Part shown: piece by piece, positions 8,121 through 17,218 of the stretch | How positions within the stretch are numbered: the first letter of the stretch is position 1 | Layout: every line of letters starts with the position of its first letter | NCBI RefSeq assembly: GCF_009695865.1 | Contig: NZ_VUNB01000007.1 | Span: 62,001-126,000 of the forward strand | Direction of reading: 5' to 3' | Source: Allobaileyella intestinalis | Lineage (GTDB): Bacteria > Bacillota > Clostridia > Peptostreptococcales > Anaerovoracaceae | Length of the DNA: 64,000 nt | The notes under the pieces: model-generated | Database searches by the model: none | What the model was told of the DNA's origin: nothing | Seen by the model: only the letters and a program-made list of their open reading frames with translations | Position numbers and translations under genes: made by a program

Positions 8121-8666
8121 TTACAGCGCTGCCTGGACAGCTTCTCTGACTTTCTCCATATCCATTGTAGGCTCGAATCTTGAAATAACGTGACCTTCAC
8201 GGTCAACAAGGAATTTTGTGAAATTCCATTTGATATATGCTTTGTCACCGAATTTCTTGTTGTTCATGTCTGCGAACTTATTGAGAGCAGCGTTCTTCAA
8301 ACCTTTGCCGAAACCCTGGAAAGGCTTTTCTGTTGCCAGATAGGCAAACAGCGGGTCAGCTGTCTCTCCGTTAACATCGATTTTCTTGAATTGAGGAAAC
8401 TCTGTTCCGAACTTAAGTGTGCAGAACTGGTGGATTCCTTCATCGTCTTCAGGTGCCTGGTTTGCAAACTGGTTGCTTGGGAAGTCCAGAATCTCGAACC
8501 CCTGATCCCGGAATTCCTTGTACATGGCTTCAAGTGGCTCATAATGAGGAGTGAAGCCGCAGCCCGTAGCTGTATTTACAATGAGAAGCACCTTTCCTTT
8601 ATAATCTGCCAGACTTACATCCTGGCCCTCTCTGTCCTTAACCGTAAAATCATATACTGTTTTCAT
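8121..8666 (-). CDS. glutathione peroxidase-family thiol peroxidase
   Basis: A 181-residue protein of normal length. The active site is NTATGCGFTPHYEPLE, with Cys where animal enzymes use selenocysteine. FPSNQFANQ corresponds to the family FPCNQF motif but with Ser in place of the second Cys, and IKWNFTKFLVD gives the WNF motif. Such Cys enzymes usually use thioredoxin to reduce peroxides. Loss of the FPCNQF Cys suggests that any resolving residue lies elsewhere. The start ATG at 8666 follows AAAGGAG; the longer frame to 8747 has no such site. It stands alone between terminator-like hairpins. Confidence 0.9.
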   Translation of the reverse strand: MKTVYDFTVKDREGQDVSLADYKGKVLLIVNTATGCGFTPHYEPLEAMYKEFRDQGFEILDFPSNQFANQAPEDDEGIHQFCTLKFGTEFPQFKKIDVNGETADPLFAYLATEKPFQGFGKGLKNAALNKFADMNNKKFGDKAYIKWNFTKFLVDREGHVISRFEPTMDMEKVREAVQAAL

Positions 8667-8812
8667 GGCAATACTCCTTTCTGATGTGAGTATAAGACCG
8701 TGAAGCTGATAAGTCAATGCAAAATTAAATGGCGCGCAACTAAACACAATATAAATACATTATTCATTGGGTTTGGAGAAAGAGAAGGGAAGTCACAGCA
8801 GGGGAGCACGTA

Positions 8813-8849
8813 AAAAAGCAGCTGCCCCATTAAAATACAGCTGCTTTTT
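8813..8849 (-). terminator. bidirectional-looking terminator
   Basis: AAAAAGCAGCTG and CAGCTGCTTTTT form a 12-bp perfect stem with a 13-nt loop. The T run on the minus strand ends the M24 peptidase transcript. Confidence 0.75.
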
Positions 8850-8916
8850 CAGAATCGTTGTTCAGTTTACGGGTAACCTGCGGTCAGATTACGATCAGCC
8901 TGTGGTTAACCTGCCA

Positions 8917-9993
8917 TTAGCCTACGATTTCCCATTTCTTGTCTACGTGGTTGAGAATTTCGTGACCGTCTTCTGTAATCAGAATAAGATCCTCAACTCG
9001 AACTCCGTATTTTCCAGGAATATATACTCCAGGCTCGATGGAGAAAATCATTCCCGGAACGGCAGGGTTTGTATTAAGAGGAGATACATCGCCGTATTCG
9101 TGATCTTCCTGACCGATAAAGTGACCGGTTCTGTTTGTCCAGTATTTCAGATAACCGTGCTCGTCCATAAGATCTCTTGCGGCTTTATCGATTTCACAGA
9201 TCGGTGTGCCAGGCTTGCAGAGAGCTTCTGCTCTTTCTACAGCTTCGCGGACAATATCGTGGGCAAAAGTCTGTTCCGGATCAGCGGACTTGCAGTAGTA
9301 GGTTCTGGTCATGTCTGAGCAGTAGCCTTTGTATCTGCAGCCCATATCGATGAGGATGCATTCCCCTGCAGCAAGTTTACGGGTTTCACTTGGCATGTGG
9401 TGCTGGTCAGCAGCGTTTTCTCCGAAACATACAATTGTGTCGAAGGATACACCTTCAGCGCCAGCTTTCAAATACTCATTGTCAATGAATTCGGCAACTT
9501 CCTTCTCGGTCATTCCTTCTTTGATGAAGTCCTTAACCTTGAGCATTACAGAATCATTGATCTGGGAAGCTTTTTTCATAAGAGCAACTTCTTCAGGATC
9601 CTTTTCTGCTCTTACATAGTCAACACAGTCAGAACCCCATACGACTTTCAGCTCAGGGCATGCCTCCTGAAGAGGGATGAGGAATCTTGCAGGCCATGTT
9701 TTGTCGATGCCCAGTGTTTCCTTAGTGTCGATGTTATCAATGATAATCTTAATCTGGTCAACAGTGTCTCCGAACCACACTTCTTCGAAGCCTGTGTCTT
9801 TTACGAAAAACAGGTAGTTAAGAAGGAAGGTGTGTTTTCCGTTTGTTCTGAGAATGAGGGCATATAATCTCTCACCAGGATTTACGTTTACGCCTGTGAG
9901 AAACTTAATGCTGAATGGATCGGAAACCAGAAGCTGGGTGAGTCCCTTTTTCTTCATTTTTTCAATAACACGCTGGATTCTTACGTTGCTCAT
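8917..9993 (-). CDS. M24 metallopeptidase (Xaa-Pro aminopeptidase/prolidase type)
   Basis: A 358-residue pita-bread-fold peptidase. Metal ligands are visible in order: CILIDMGCRYKGYCSDMTR (two Asp), TGHFIGQEDHE (His), FSIEPGVY (Glu) and GVRVEDLILI (Glu). The N-terminal creatinase-like domain covers about residues 1-125. These enzymes release the residue before proline or split Xaa-Pro dipeptides in the cytoplasm. The gene has its own terminator downstream and no co-directional partner within 190 bp, so it is probably monocistronic. It fits the peptide- and amino-acid-using lifestyle suggested by its neighbours. Confidence 0.9.
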   Translation of the reverse strand: MSNVRIQRVIEKMKKKGLTQLLVSDPFSIKFLTGVNVNPGERLYALILRTNGKHTFLLNYLFFVKDTGFEEVWFGDTVDQIKIIIDNIDTKETLGIDKTWPARFLIPLQEACPELKVVWGSDCVDYVRAEKDPEEVALMKKASQINDSVMLKVKDFIKEGMTEKEVAEFIDNEYLKAGAEGVSFDTIVCFGENAADQHHMPSETRKLAAGECILIDMGCRYKGYCSDMTRTYYCKSADPEQTFAHDIVREAVERAEALCKPGTPICEIDKAARDLMDEHGYLKYWTNRTGHFIGQEDHEYGDVSPLNTNPAVPGMIFSIEPGVYIPGKYGVRVEDLILITEDGHEILNHVDKKWEIVG

Positions 9994-10188
9994 TGCTAAA
10001 CCTCCTAACTATTCAACGCTATAGGAATTATAATCTTGTTCATGATGATAAACAAGAAATATTTATACATAATTCCATACCACGGTCGACTAAGGGTCAA
10101 AGACAGCCTGTTGTAGTTAATTTAGGGTTACAACTTGCTGTGAGCCCGGGACAACCTGTTGCTGCAGATGATTTAAGGGCAGCCGGCT

Positions 10189-11292
10189 CTATTCATGACA
10201 GTGATGTATTCTTTTTTCCTCATACAGCCTCTGGTCTGCAGCGTGGATCAGGTCTCTCAGTTCCTGGCTGGTTTCCGGATGGCCTGTGATGAAACCGGCA
10301 CTGCACCGGAGGGGCAAATCGATGCCTTTCAGTTGCATTTTCTGCACATCAAGGAGCCATTTGTCCACTCTCTTGTTAAAATCTTCAGCTGTAACATTAG
10401 TCATTATTACGAGAAACTCGTCTCCGCCGTAGCGGTAACAGGATTTTGATGGAAAAATCTCCTTTAACTGCCTGGACACTTCCTTCAATATTAAATCTCC
10501 AGTTTCGTGTCCCATCTGGTCGTTGAACCGTTTGAAATAGTCGATGTCTGACATCATTACTGCTACGTCATTCCCTGTAATTTCCGGAAAATCATTTCTC
10601 ACTGCAAGCCGGTTACCCAGGCCAGTGAGGGGATCAGATTTCGAAAGTTCATCAAGCTTCCGGTTCAGACGCTCAACTTCGAGACGCTGAGTAACATTTT
10701 TTACCTGAGTCCTGTATCTCACTACCGTTCCCAGCCACATCAGGAAAACCATTGCGAAATAATTGAATGAATTCAAATTAGCGGCCCGATCCACCTTGTA
10801 TATCAATATATAAAAAAGAATATGCACGCTGAGCAGAAGGGGAAAACTGACCTTTGGAGGCATTGCAACGAAGCAGGTGATAACCAGCTCCACAATGAAA
10901 AAGGTAATCATCTGGCTCCCTTCAATGTAATGCCTTCTTGATGCCACCATTCCCCAAAGGGACAGGACAATGAAATACAGAATGAGAAGGTGGTTCTCCC
11001 AAACCAGGGGACCAGCAGCCTTCTCAGGGTTTTCCTTCAGCCTGGTCAGATGTACAGCTACATATACGCTGACAAGAATGCAAAAGGCCACGCTGAGGAT
11101 GCTTTCAAGATACAGGTTTAAGCTATGACGGTTCTGGAGTATAAAAAGAGACAAAATAACAGACTCCACCAGTATTACGCCGATGGAAATCTCGCGGAGA
11201 TTATGTATATTGTCCAGTGCTATTGAGCGTCTTACAGATTCGTGGACATCGGGAAAAATATTTTTATGCAGCCATTTTCTGAAATAAGTCAT
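10189..11292 (-). CDS. membrane-anchored diguanylate cyclase (GGDEF)
   Basis: A 367-residue protein. The first 200 residues contain about six hydrophobic spans (for example ISIGVILVESVILSLFIL and ITFFIVELVITCFVAM). The GGDEF domain starts at DPLTGLGNRLAV, with MMSDIDYFKRFND for metal and substrate binding and YRYGGDEFLVIM as the intact signature. The usual inhibitory RxxD site five residues before GGDEF is missing (PSKS instead), so product inhibition through that site is unlikely. It would make cyclic di-GMP from GTP in response to a signal sensed by the membrane part. No EAL partner is seen in the window. Confidence 0.88.
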   Translation of the reverse strand: MTYFRKWLHKNIFPDVHESVRRSIALDNIHNLREISIGVILVESVILSLFILQNRHSLNLYLESILSVAFCILVSVYVAVHLTRLKENPEKAAGPLVWENHLLILYFIVLSLWGMVASRRHYIEGSQMITFFIVELVITCFVAMPPKVSFPLLLSVHILFYILIYKVDRAANLNSFNYFAMVFLMWLGTVVRYRTQVKNVTQRLEVERLNRKLDELSKSDPLTGLGNRLAVRNDFPEITGNDVAVMMSDIDYFKRFNDQMGHETGDLILKEVSRQLKEIFPSKSCYRYGGDEFLVIMTNVTAEDFNKRVDKWLLDVQKMQLKGIDLPLRCSAGFITGHPETSQELRDLIHAADQRLYEEKRIHHCHE

Positions 11293-11497
11293 ATGTACGT
11301 CGGTAATTACAAATATTGGTTAACATCAGATAAATAATTTGCTTTATTACAATACGGTGTTACTTGTGAATATTATATTACCTAATGTCCATAACTGTAC
11401 AGAAAATGGCTGCTGAGCTTGTTGTTTTATAATAAAAACATTTTTTTAAATGGCAGGGGCTGCGGGTTTCCTCAATTACCATCTCATTGCCTCACAG

Positions 11498-13126
11498 TCA
11501 GGCTTTGTACACCACATTTCCATCTACCATTGTCATTACAGGCAGGATGTCCTTTATCTCATCTGGATTAACGGTGAAAATATCTCTGTCCAGAACAACC
11601 AGGTCAGCCAGATATCCTGGCTGTATCCGTCCTTTTTCATTTTCCATAAACTCTGCATAGGCACTTTCCAGAGTGTAGGCGTCGATTGCCGTTTCCACAT
11701 CTACGCATTCCTGAGGATAGTAGCCGCCCTCAGGCCGTCCTTCCAGGTCTTTTCTGGTAACCGCCATGTAAATATTAGGGAACGGGTTGCAGTCTTCAAT
11801 AGGGCAGTCAGTTCCGTAGGAAACATGGACGCCCTGTTGCTGCAAGGTGTTCCAGGCATAAGATGTAGCTGCCAGCTCTGATCCAACCAGCTTATCTGCA
11901 ATATGCATATCGTAGTTCAGGAAAATAGGCTGTGCATACACCAGAATATCATCAGCTGCAAGCTGGTCCAGTATGGATTGATCTGTTATCTGACAGTGAA
12001 CAACTGCATGGCGCAGGCTGTTATGACCATCCCGGAATCCGGCGGAAAAACTTCTGATCGCACGGCGCACTGCTTCGTCACCGATGGCATGGGTGGCTAC
12101 CTGAACCCCGTGTTCTCCTGCCAGCTGGCAGAATCTGTCCATCTCCTGGCAGGAAATGCCTTCAAGGCCGTGGTTATGACGGTCACCAACGTATCCATCT
12201 GTCATGAGGGCAGTTCTTGCACCCAGACTTCCGTCCTTAAAAAGCTTCAGTGGTCCAAGGGTCAGAAGGGAACCCTTTGGATAAAGCTGATCCCGGTGAG
12301 CATATTCTCCATTTTCCAGAGAATCCTGGAACTCTTCTGGAGAATCAAAGCAGACCTGGTGGCGGTAGCGGATTTTTCCAAGACCGCTGTCATAAATCTT
12401 GTGGAAGAAATCAAAGATCTCCTGTCTGCTCATTACATTGCTTCCAGCGTCATTGCTCTGAATGGAGGTAAGACCTCTTGAAACGCAGTAGTCCATGGCA
12501 TCAAACACATCTTGTCTCATGCCTTCAGCAGTCAGGCCGGCCATAATGTTCTGGGCGGTATTGCTGCCGTTTTCGTACAAAATTCCGTTTGGCTCACCGT
12601 TCTCGTCCACACCGTAGTCAGTAGGCGTAAAGCGGGGATCCTCTGTAACATTGAGCATGTTCAGAAGGACAGTGTTAACTGCAGAAATGTGGTAGCAGGC
12701 CCTGATCAGCATCACAGGTTTAGTTGAGCTGATCCTGTCCAGATCGTGCCGGTCAGGCAGCCGCTGGCTGTCTGTAAAACAATCCTGGTTCCATCCACCT
12801 GCCAGAAGGCCATTTTCCACTCTGTCCGGGTGCTCTTCTGCAAACCTCCGGCAAATATCAACAATTTCATCTATAGAGGTGGCACCCATGATCTGGGCCT
12901 GGTTTCGGGCCTGGGCAAACTGCATCAGGTGCATGTGGGTGTCGTTAAGCCCTGGTATGACAGTCCGTCCTTCAAGATCACGGCACTGAGTGACGTAATC
13001 AGCCATGGACCTCAGTTCCTCGTTTCCGCCTACTGCGGTAATGACTCCATCTTCTATCATAACGGCCTGCCGGAAATCTCCGCGGGCCACATATATTTTT
13101 CCATTATATAAAAGAGTTCTAGCCAT
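11498..13126 (-). CDS. YtcJ-like amidohydrolase (amidohydrolase_3)
   Basis: A 542-residue TIM-barrel hydrolase. Metal-binding motifs are NDTHMHLMQFA near residue 62, THAIGDEAVRRAI, HAVVHCQI and SYGTDCPIED. The N-terminal LLYNGKIYVARGDF and C-terminal VVLDRDIFTVNP strands form the small beta domain of the family. The substrate of YtcJ-like enzymes is largely unknown; amides or N-acyl compounds are usual for the fold. Its ATG overlaps the end of the permease gene by 8 bp and follows AGAGGAG. It is therefore in the same operon as the permease and under the same lysine riboswitch, which suggests a link to lysine or a lysine derivative. Confidence 0.85.
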   Translation of the reverse strand: MARTLLYNGKIYVARGDFRQAVMIEDGVITAVGGNEELRSMADYVTQCRDLEGRTVIPGLNDTHMHLMQFAQARNQAQIMGATSIDEIVDICRRFAEEHPDRVENGLLAGGWNQDCFTDSQRLPDRHDLDRISSTKPVMLIRACYHISAVNTVLLNMLNVTEDPRFTPTDYGVDENGEPNGILYENGSNTAQNIMAGLTAEGMRQDVFDAMDYCVSRGLTSIQSNDAGSNVMSRQEIFDFFHKIYDSGLGKIRYRHQVCFDSPEEFQDSLENGEYAHRDQLYPKGSLLTLGPLKLFKDGSLGARTALMTDGYVGDRHNHGLEGISCQEMDRFCQLAGEHGVQVATHAIGDEAVRRAIRSFSAGFRDGHNSLRHAVVHCQITDQSILDQLAADDILVYAQPIFLNYDMHIADKLVGSELAATSYAWNTLQQQGVHVSYGTDCPIEDCNPFPNIYMAVTRKDLEGRPEGGYYPQECVDVETAIDAYTLESAYAEFMENEKGRIQPGYLADLVVLDRDIFTVNPDEIKDILPVMTMVDGNVVYKA

Positions 13127-14591
13127 TGATCTGCTCCTCTCTTTCGTTCTTCCTGTCGAAAATCCAGTATACTACTGCGCCTGCTGCTGGAACCAGAAGT
13201 CCGGCAAAACCATTGACAGGATCGTCAACTGCTCCCTGAATGAGGAGGCCGATGAAAATTGCGGACACTATGATTACTGAAACAGGGTAGAACCAGACTT
13301 TGTATGGTCTTTCGATGTGCGGATACTTTCTCCTGAGAATTGGAACGGCAATTATAACCAGTACGTTAAAGAGCATGCTGGAGAGAACTACCAGGTTTGT
13401 GAGCTGGTCAAGGTTCCTCATGAGAACCAGGGCGCAGGAGATGACACACTGTACGATTATGGCAGTAACAGGTGTGCGGTGCACAGGGTGAAGGCGGCCG
13501 AAGCTCTGGAAGAAGTGGCCTTCCTTTGCCATTGCGTAGTACATTCTAGGAAAAGCAAGTGTCATTCCATTAAGTGATCCGAACATAGCCAGGACCATTC
13601 CTATTGCGATTACCATGGCTCCGGTGCTTCCCAGAACCTGTCTGGCAACGGCAGTTCCAAGATAAACGTCACCGCTGTTTATCATTTTTACCATAGTTTC
13701 ATGAGGAAGAACCCGCATGATTCCGTAGTTGAAAAGTGCGTACAGAACCGTTACTCCGCCGATTCCGATAATCAGTGAAAGAGGAAGATTTCTCTTAGGA
13801 TTTCTCATTTCTTCGGTGACGGTATTCAGGTTTGTCCAGCCTTCATATGCCCAGAGAGCTGCAACTATGGCAAGAGCCATCATTCCGAAGACGTTGTCGT
13901 TGTGCTGAGATGCGTATGTAACAGCAGATCCTGTGGAAAGATCAGGGGTCTGTGTGCCTGTGAAAAGGGAGGCGCCAAGAATGAGAACTATTGGAACCAG
14001 CTTTGCAACCATGGAAATGTTCTGGATGGTTGATGCCAGCTTTACGCCGTAAATATTATAGATGGTTGTTCCGATGATGAGCACAATAGCGCCGACCTTG
14101 ACGCCTGTGTTGCTGATTCCCAGAAGAGACTGAAAAACAGTCATCATGGCAATAGCTACTGCTGCGATGGATCCCGGGCCTCCAATAAGGAAATTGGTGA
14201 AACCGGACATAAAACCTACAACCGGATGATAAGCTTCGTTCAGGTATATTACTGAGCCGCCGGCTCTTGGCATTGCACATCCCAGCTCAGCGTAGCAAAG
14301 GCCGCCGAAAAGGGAAATCACTCCTGCTAGTATCCAGCAGATAAGGGCCAGACCGCTGTTCATTCCGGTTCTCTGGAGCACATATGCACCCAGGTAGAAA
14401 ATTCCGGAACCAATCATGATTCCTCCGATAACGCTGACTCCTCCGAATACACCGATTTCTCTTCTGAATTCGGTGTTATTAGAGGTCAGTTCTGCAACCT
14501 TTGAAGCAGCAGGCTCAGAGTGCCTTGCAGTGCGGGCCGGATGGCCGATGGGAATTGGATTAATTCCTGTCAGATTCCTTTCGTCGTTCAT
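13119..14591 (-). CDS. APC-family amino acid permease, riboswitch-controlled
   Basis: A 490-residue transporter with about twelve membrane spans. The first span contains GGVSVIGGIMIGSGIF, the typical APC/LAT glycine-rich substrate-binding helix, followed by CYAELGCAMPRAGGSVIYLNE. The protein is of usual length for the LAT/amino acid exchanger group. The ATG at 14591 follows AGGAGGAAACATT; the ORF extends further upstream only because the leader lacks stops. An L-box lysine aptamer and terminator lie in the leader, so lysine or a close relative is the most likely cargo. The amidohydrolase gene downstream overlaps its end. Confidence 0.9.
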   Translation of the reverse strand: MNDERNLTGINPIPIGHPARTARHSEPAASKVAELTSNNTEFRREIGVFGGVSVIGGIMIGSGIFYLGAYVLQRTGMNSGLALICWILAGVISLFGGLCYAELGCAMPRAGGSVIYLNEAYHPVVGFMSGFTNFLIGGPGSIAAVAIAMMTVFQSLLGISNTGVKVGAIVLIIGTTIYNIYGVKLASTIQNISMVAKLVPIVLILGASLFTGTQTPDLSTGSAVTYASQHNDNVFGMMALAIVAALWAYEGWTNLNTVTEEMRNPKRNLPLSLIIGIGGVTVLYALFNYGIMRVLPHETMVKMINSGDVYLGTAVARQVLGSTGAMVIAIGMVLAMFGSLNGMTLAFPRMYYAMAKEGHFFQSFGRLHPVHRTPVTAIIVQCVISCALVLMRNLDQLTNLVVLSSMLFNVLVIIAVPILRRKYPHIERPYKVWFYPVSVIIVSAIFIGLLIQGAVDDPVNGFAGLLVPAAGAVVYWIFDRKNEREEQING

Positions 14592-14652
14592 AATGTTTCC
14601 TCCTGTCGAACGTTGTAAAAGAAAAAGTAAAACGTACAACAGAGGCTTCATG

Positions 14653-14685
14653 AAAAAAGAGCCATGATGGTGACCATCATGGCTC
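14653..14685 (-). terminator. riboswitch expression-platform terminator
   Basis: On the minus strand GAGCCATGATGG pairs with CCATCATGGCTC across a 3-nt loop and is followed by TTTTTT. It lies between the lysine aptamer and the permease start, where a transcription attenuator is expected. Confidence 0.85.
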
Positions 14686-14737
14686 CAGAATGCACTAACA
14701 AAAATAAGATACACCAATATTAGCTTATTCTGTACAT

Positions 14738-14890
14738 GATAGCTCTCCGTTTTCACGACAGTCCGCCGGATATTCTCCGTCGACCCAGGAACTGCACACT
14801 CAGGATGTACAGCCCTTCGGCGGCTTCCCCTTTCGTCCCCGGGCTCCTGTGCCCCTGGTGAGGATTACTTTTGTCGGCCGCGCCTCTATC
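14738..14890 (-). promoter_or_regulatory. lysine riboswitch (L-box) aptamer
   Basis: Read on the minus strand, the element opens with GATAGAGGCGC and closes with GGAGAGCTATC, giving the P1 stem and the conserved AGAGG segment. Between them are AAGTAATC and the near-invariant GGGGAAGCCGCCGAAG, as in the Bacillus lysC leader (GGGGAGCGTCGCCGAAG). With the terminator 50 bp downstream it should switch off the permease-amidohydrolase operon when lysine is high. Confidence 0.93.
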
Positions 14891-15159
14891 TGTTGATGGC
14901 ATTATACACATGGAGGAAGAGACATGCAAGGATTTTGTTGTAAAATCTCACAATAAATAATGTATTTTAGCGGATACATTAGTGAATATTCACAAGGCAA
15001 TGGCGGCGATGGAAATGTGTATAGTGCCTGTGAATAATCTTAATTCATTCCAAAGAATCTTAACTCAATGCTAATGAGAATATCTGAACTTTGCAGATAT
15101 AATTAGAGACGAAAACAGTTGAATTGTCTATATGTAAGGCGTTGAGTAAGGAGATCATT

Positions 15160-15903
15160 GTGAAAAAGAATTATTGTGTGCTTGCTTTGTATATGGCCAT
15201 CATGGGTATGGGACTTTTCGTATGCAAAAGGTTTCTGGGAACGCCCTATGATTCGCCGGATTTCAGTGAAAAATTTTTACCTTTTATGACCACCCTTGGG
15301 GTTCTTTCTGTAGTATTCTGGAAGAAGAACAGAAGGGAGCTGGTTCTGAAGTCAGATTCCAAACCGGGATACTTCCTGCCGATGGTGGTATTTGTTCCAA
15401 TTGTGGCCACTGGAATTTATGTTATCATTAAAGGATTCCGGCCTGAAACAGGATTCTTGATTCTGCTGCTGGATACGAGCCTTATCGGCATTGCGGAAGA
15501 GGGAATGTTCAGGGGCATCCTCCTGGGAGGACTGGTCAGGAGAATAAAACCAGTGCAGGCAGTTCTGGTGTCCTCGGTGTTTTTTAGTGCTCTCCACGGA
15601 CTAAATATCCTCGGAGGCCTTGACGCAACTGAGGTTGTGAGCCAGATGGGTTCGACTTTTGTCATGGGCCTTTTCCTGGCATCAATGTATCTTTATACAG
15701 GAAAAATCGTTTTTCCAATCGTGTTCCATTCCATGTGGGACTTGATAATTCTGGGGCAGAACTACGGAGAACTGGATTTCCTGCCCCTGCTTCTGATTGG
15801 GGCAGGTGCTGCAGAGCTGGCTGTTTCTGTGTTGATCATCGTTAAACTAATAAGAAGAAAAACCAGCTTTGGAACGCTGGAAGGGAGTGGGAAATGCTTG
15901 TAA
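15160..15903 (+). CDS. CPBP-family intramembrane metalloprotease
   Basis: A roughly 247-residue membrane protein. The CPBP (CAAX protease and bacteriocin-processing) motifs are present: IGIAEEGMFRGILLG gives the EExxxR motif, FFSALHGLNIL the first His, and IVFHSMWD the HxxxD-like end. About seven hydrophobic spans are visible. Family members cleave within membranes or confer bacteriocin self-immunity; the target here is unknown. I place the start at the GTG at 15160 because AAGGAGATCATT precedes it; the TTG at 15124 has no ribosome site. The 3' end overlaps fluC by 10 bp. Confidence 0.85.
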   Translation: MKKNYCVLALYMAIMGMGLFVCKRFLGTPYDSPDFSEKFLPFMTTLGVLSVVFWKKNRRELVLKSDSKPGYFLPMVVFVPIVATGIYVIIKGFRPETGFLILLLDTSLIGIAEEGMFRGILLGGLVRRIKPVQAVLVSSVFFSALHGLNILGGLDATEVVSQMGSTFVMGLFLASMYLYTGKIVFPIVFHSMWDLIILGQNYGELDFLPLLLIGAGAAELAVSVLIIVKLIRRKTSFGTLEGSGKCL

Positions 15904-16265
15904 ATTGCATAGCTGTAGGACTAGGGGGCTTTACAGGATCGGTTCTGAGATATTTGGTTTCCCGAATGGAATTTCAAAGATCAGGAAATATTCCAGTCAA
16001 TACTCTGATCGTAAATATTGCTGGAGCAATAATCATCGGATTGATAATTGCATATGCAAAGAATTATGGAATGAGCGAGGAAAAACTTCTCTTTCTCAAA
16101 GTCGGACTCTGCGGGGGATTGACCACTTTTTCCACGTTCTCTGTTGAAACCCTGGGATTCTTCGAGTCTGGAAATATACTTGCAGGTACCGCATACGCAC
16201 TGGCATCAGTGTCACTAAGCCTTCTGGGAGTAATTGCCGGTTTGAAAATCGGAGGAATGGTATAA
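15894..16265 (+). CDS. crcB: fluoride exporter FluC/CrcB
   Basis: A 123-residue protein with four membrane helices. Family signatures are GGFTGSVLRYLVSR near residue 8, NTLIVNIAGAIIIG, and GLCGGLTTFSTFSVE, the last carrying the Phe/Thr track of the fluoride pore. Fluc channels work as antiparallel dimers. Only one copy is present here, so a homodimer is expected. The ATG overlaps the CPBP gene by 10 bp and follows AAGGGAGTGGGAA, so the two are translationally coupled. I could not recognise a fluoride riboswitch upstream. Confidence 0.92.
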   Translation: MLVNCIAVGLGGFTGSVLRYLVSRMEFQRSGNIPVNTLIVNIAGAIIIGLIIAYAKNYGMSEEKLLFLKVGLCGGLTTFSTFSVETLGFFESGNILAGTAYALASVSLSLLGVIAGLKIGGMV

Positions 16266-16279
16266 AAAGGAGCCTTATA

Positions 16280-16690
16280 ATGATTAGAGAAATCAACCAC
16301 GATCCATTATTTCTGAATCAGCCTTCAGAGCCGGCGACTGCAGAAGATCTGCCGGTGGCAAGGGACCTGCTGGAAACACTGGCGGCTCACAGGGAAGAAT
16401 GCGTGGGGATGGCCGCAAATATGATAGGCGTCCGGAAAAACATCATTGTCGTGAACATGGGAATCATCAATATGGCCATGCTCAATCCGGTCATTCTTGA
16501 TAAAAAAAGACCTTTCGACACAGAAGAGGGCTGCCTCTTTCTCCCGGGCATCCGTCCCGCCAGAAGATATGAGGAGATTACGGTAGAATATCAGGACATG
16601 ACCATGGCAGTGCACCGCCAGACTTTTACGGGATGGACCGCCCAGATAATCCAGCACGAAATAGACCACCTTCACGGAATCCTGATCTGA
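16280..16690 (+). CDS. def: peptide deformylase
   Basis: A 136-residue enzyme that removes the formyl group from nascent polypeptides. All three motifs are present in slightly divergent form: GMAANMIGV for GxGLAAxQIG, EEGCLFLPG for EGCLS, and QHEIDHLHG for HEIDHLxG. The metal ligands Cys and two His are kept. The protein is short, like the type-3-related deformylases of many Clostridia. It starts 14 bp after fluC behind AAAAGGAG and probably shares its transcript. Confidence 0.9.
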   Translation: MIREINHDPLFLNQPSEPATAEDLPVARDLLETLAAHREECVGMAANMIGVRKNIIVVNMGIINMAMLNPVILDKKRPFDTEEGCLFLPGIRPARRYEEITVEYQDMTMAVHRQTFTGWTAQIIQHEIDHLHGILI

Positions 16691-16753
16691 AAAAACTCAG
16701 CAGATCAGGGCCGCCAATAAGCCGGCTGGCCCACTGAAAGACTTTATTGAAAA

Positions 16754-17122
16754 TCACCCTAATCTGGAATTAATTATCCTCTCGGCCTCCTGGCTTGATT
16801 CGGTATTTGTATAGGACAGTTTGACATTCCTTTGAATATCAGGCTGTCCTTTTTCAGTGGCCGGAATGCAGTGAACCATAACCGTTGGAACATCAATTGT
16901 GCTCCCACCGGAGCAGCAAGAGTGGTGTTCCGGCATTATCAGAGCTTTCGCAGATGTCACAGCACTGTAAGGAATGTAGTAGAGCGTTCCGTCTTTGTAA
17001 AAAAATATTGCTTCATGGCCGAATTTTGTGTCCCCGATTTTCTTTGCACTTCGGCGGTCAGAGCGGGTGTCGCTGATAGTCTGGCCGTCTATAAATGGAT
17101 AGGCCTTATTAAAATCAAACAT
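16754..17122 (-). CDS. small conserved hypothetical protein, beta-rich
   Basis: A 122-residue protein that I do not recognise with certainty. The pattern of short strands (EAIFFYKDGTLYYIPYSAV, VPTVMVHCIP, RNVKLSYTN) followed by a C-terminal helix (SSQEAERIINSRL) resembles bacterial pleckstrin-homology-like domains. A HHSCCSGG segment in the middle could bind metal. The ATG at 17122 follows AGAGG. It is convergent with the deformylase gene. The 53-bp hairpin array lies directly upstream of its start, so it might be transcribed through the array or from a promoter just after it. Confidence 0.6.
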   Translation of the reverse strand: MFDFNKAYPFIDGQTISDTRSDRRSAKKIGDTKFGHEAIFFYKDGTLYYIPYSAVTSAKALIMPEHHSCCSGGSTIDVPTVMVHCIPATEKGQPDIQRNVKLSYTNTESSQEAERIINSRLG

Positions 17123-17218
17123 GTCTCAAATACCTCTTTTCTTTTCACTAGATTATATACTTAAAAAAATATAAATCAATTAAAAATGCATTGTGGTTGA
17201 GGCGGTATTTGGGCGGCG

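Noticed and set aside
8080-8125. Short GTAGTGGTTACT-like repeats after the glutathione peroxidase gene
   Set aside because: Only about four degenerate copies without constant spacing; probably simple local duplication.
15000-15123. Fluoride riboswitch upstream of the CPBP-fluC operon
   Set aside because: GGCGATGG is present, but the following pairing and the conserved downstream segment of the crcB motif cannot be traced.
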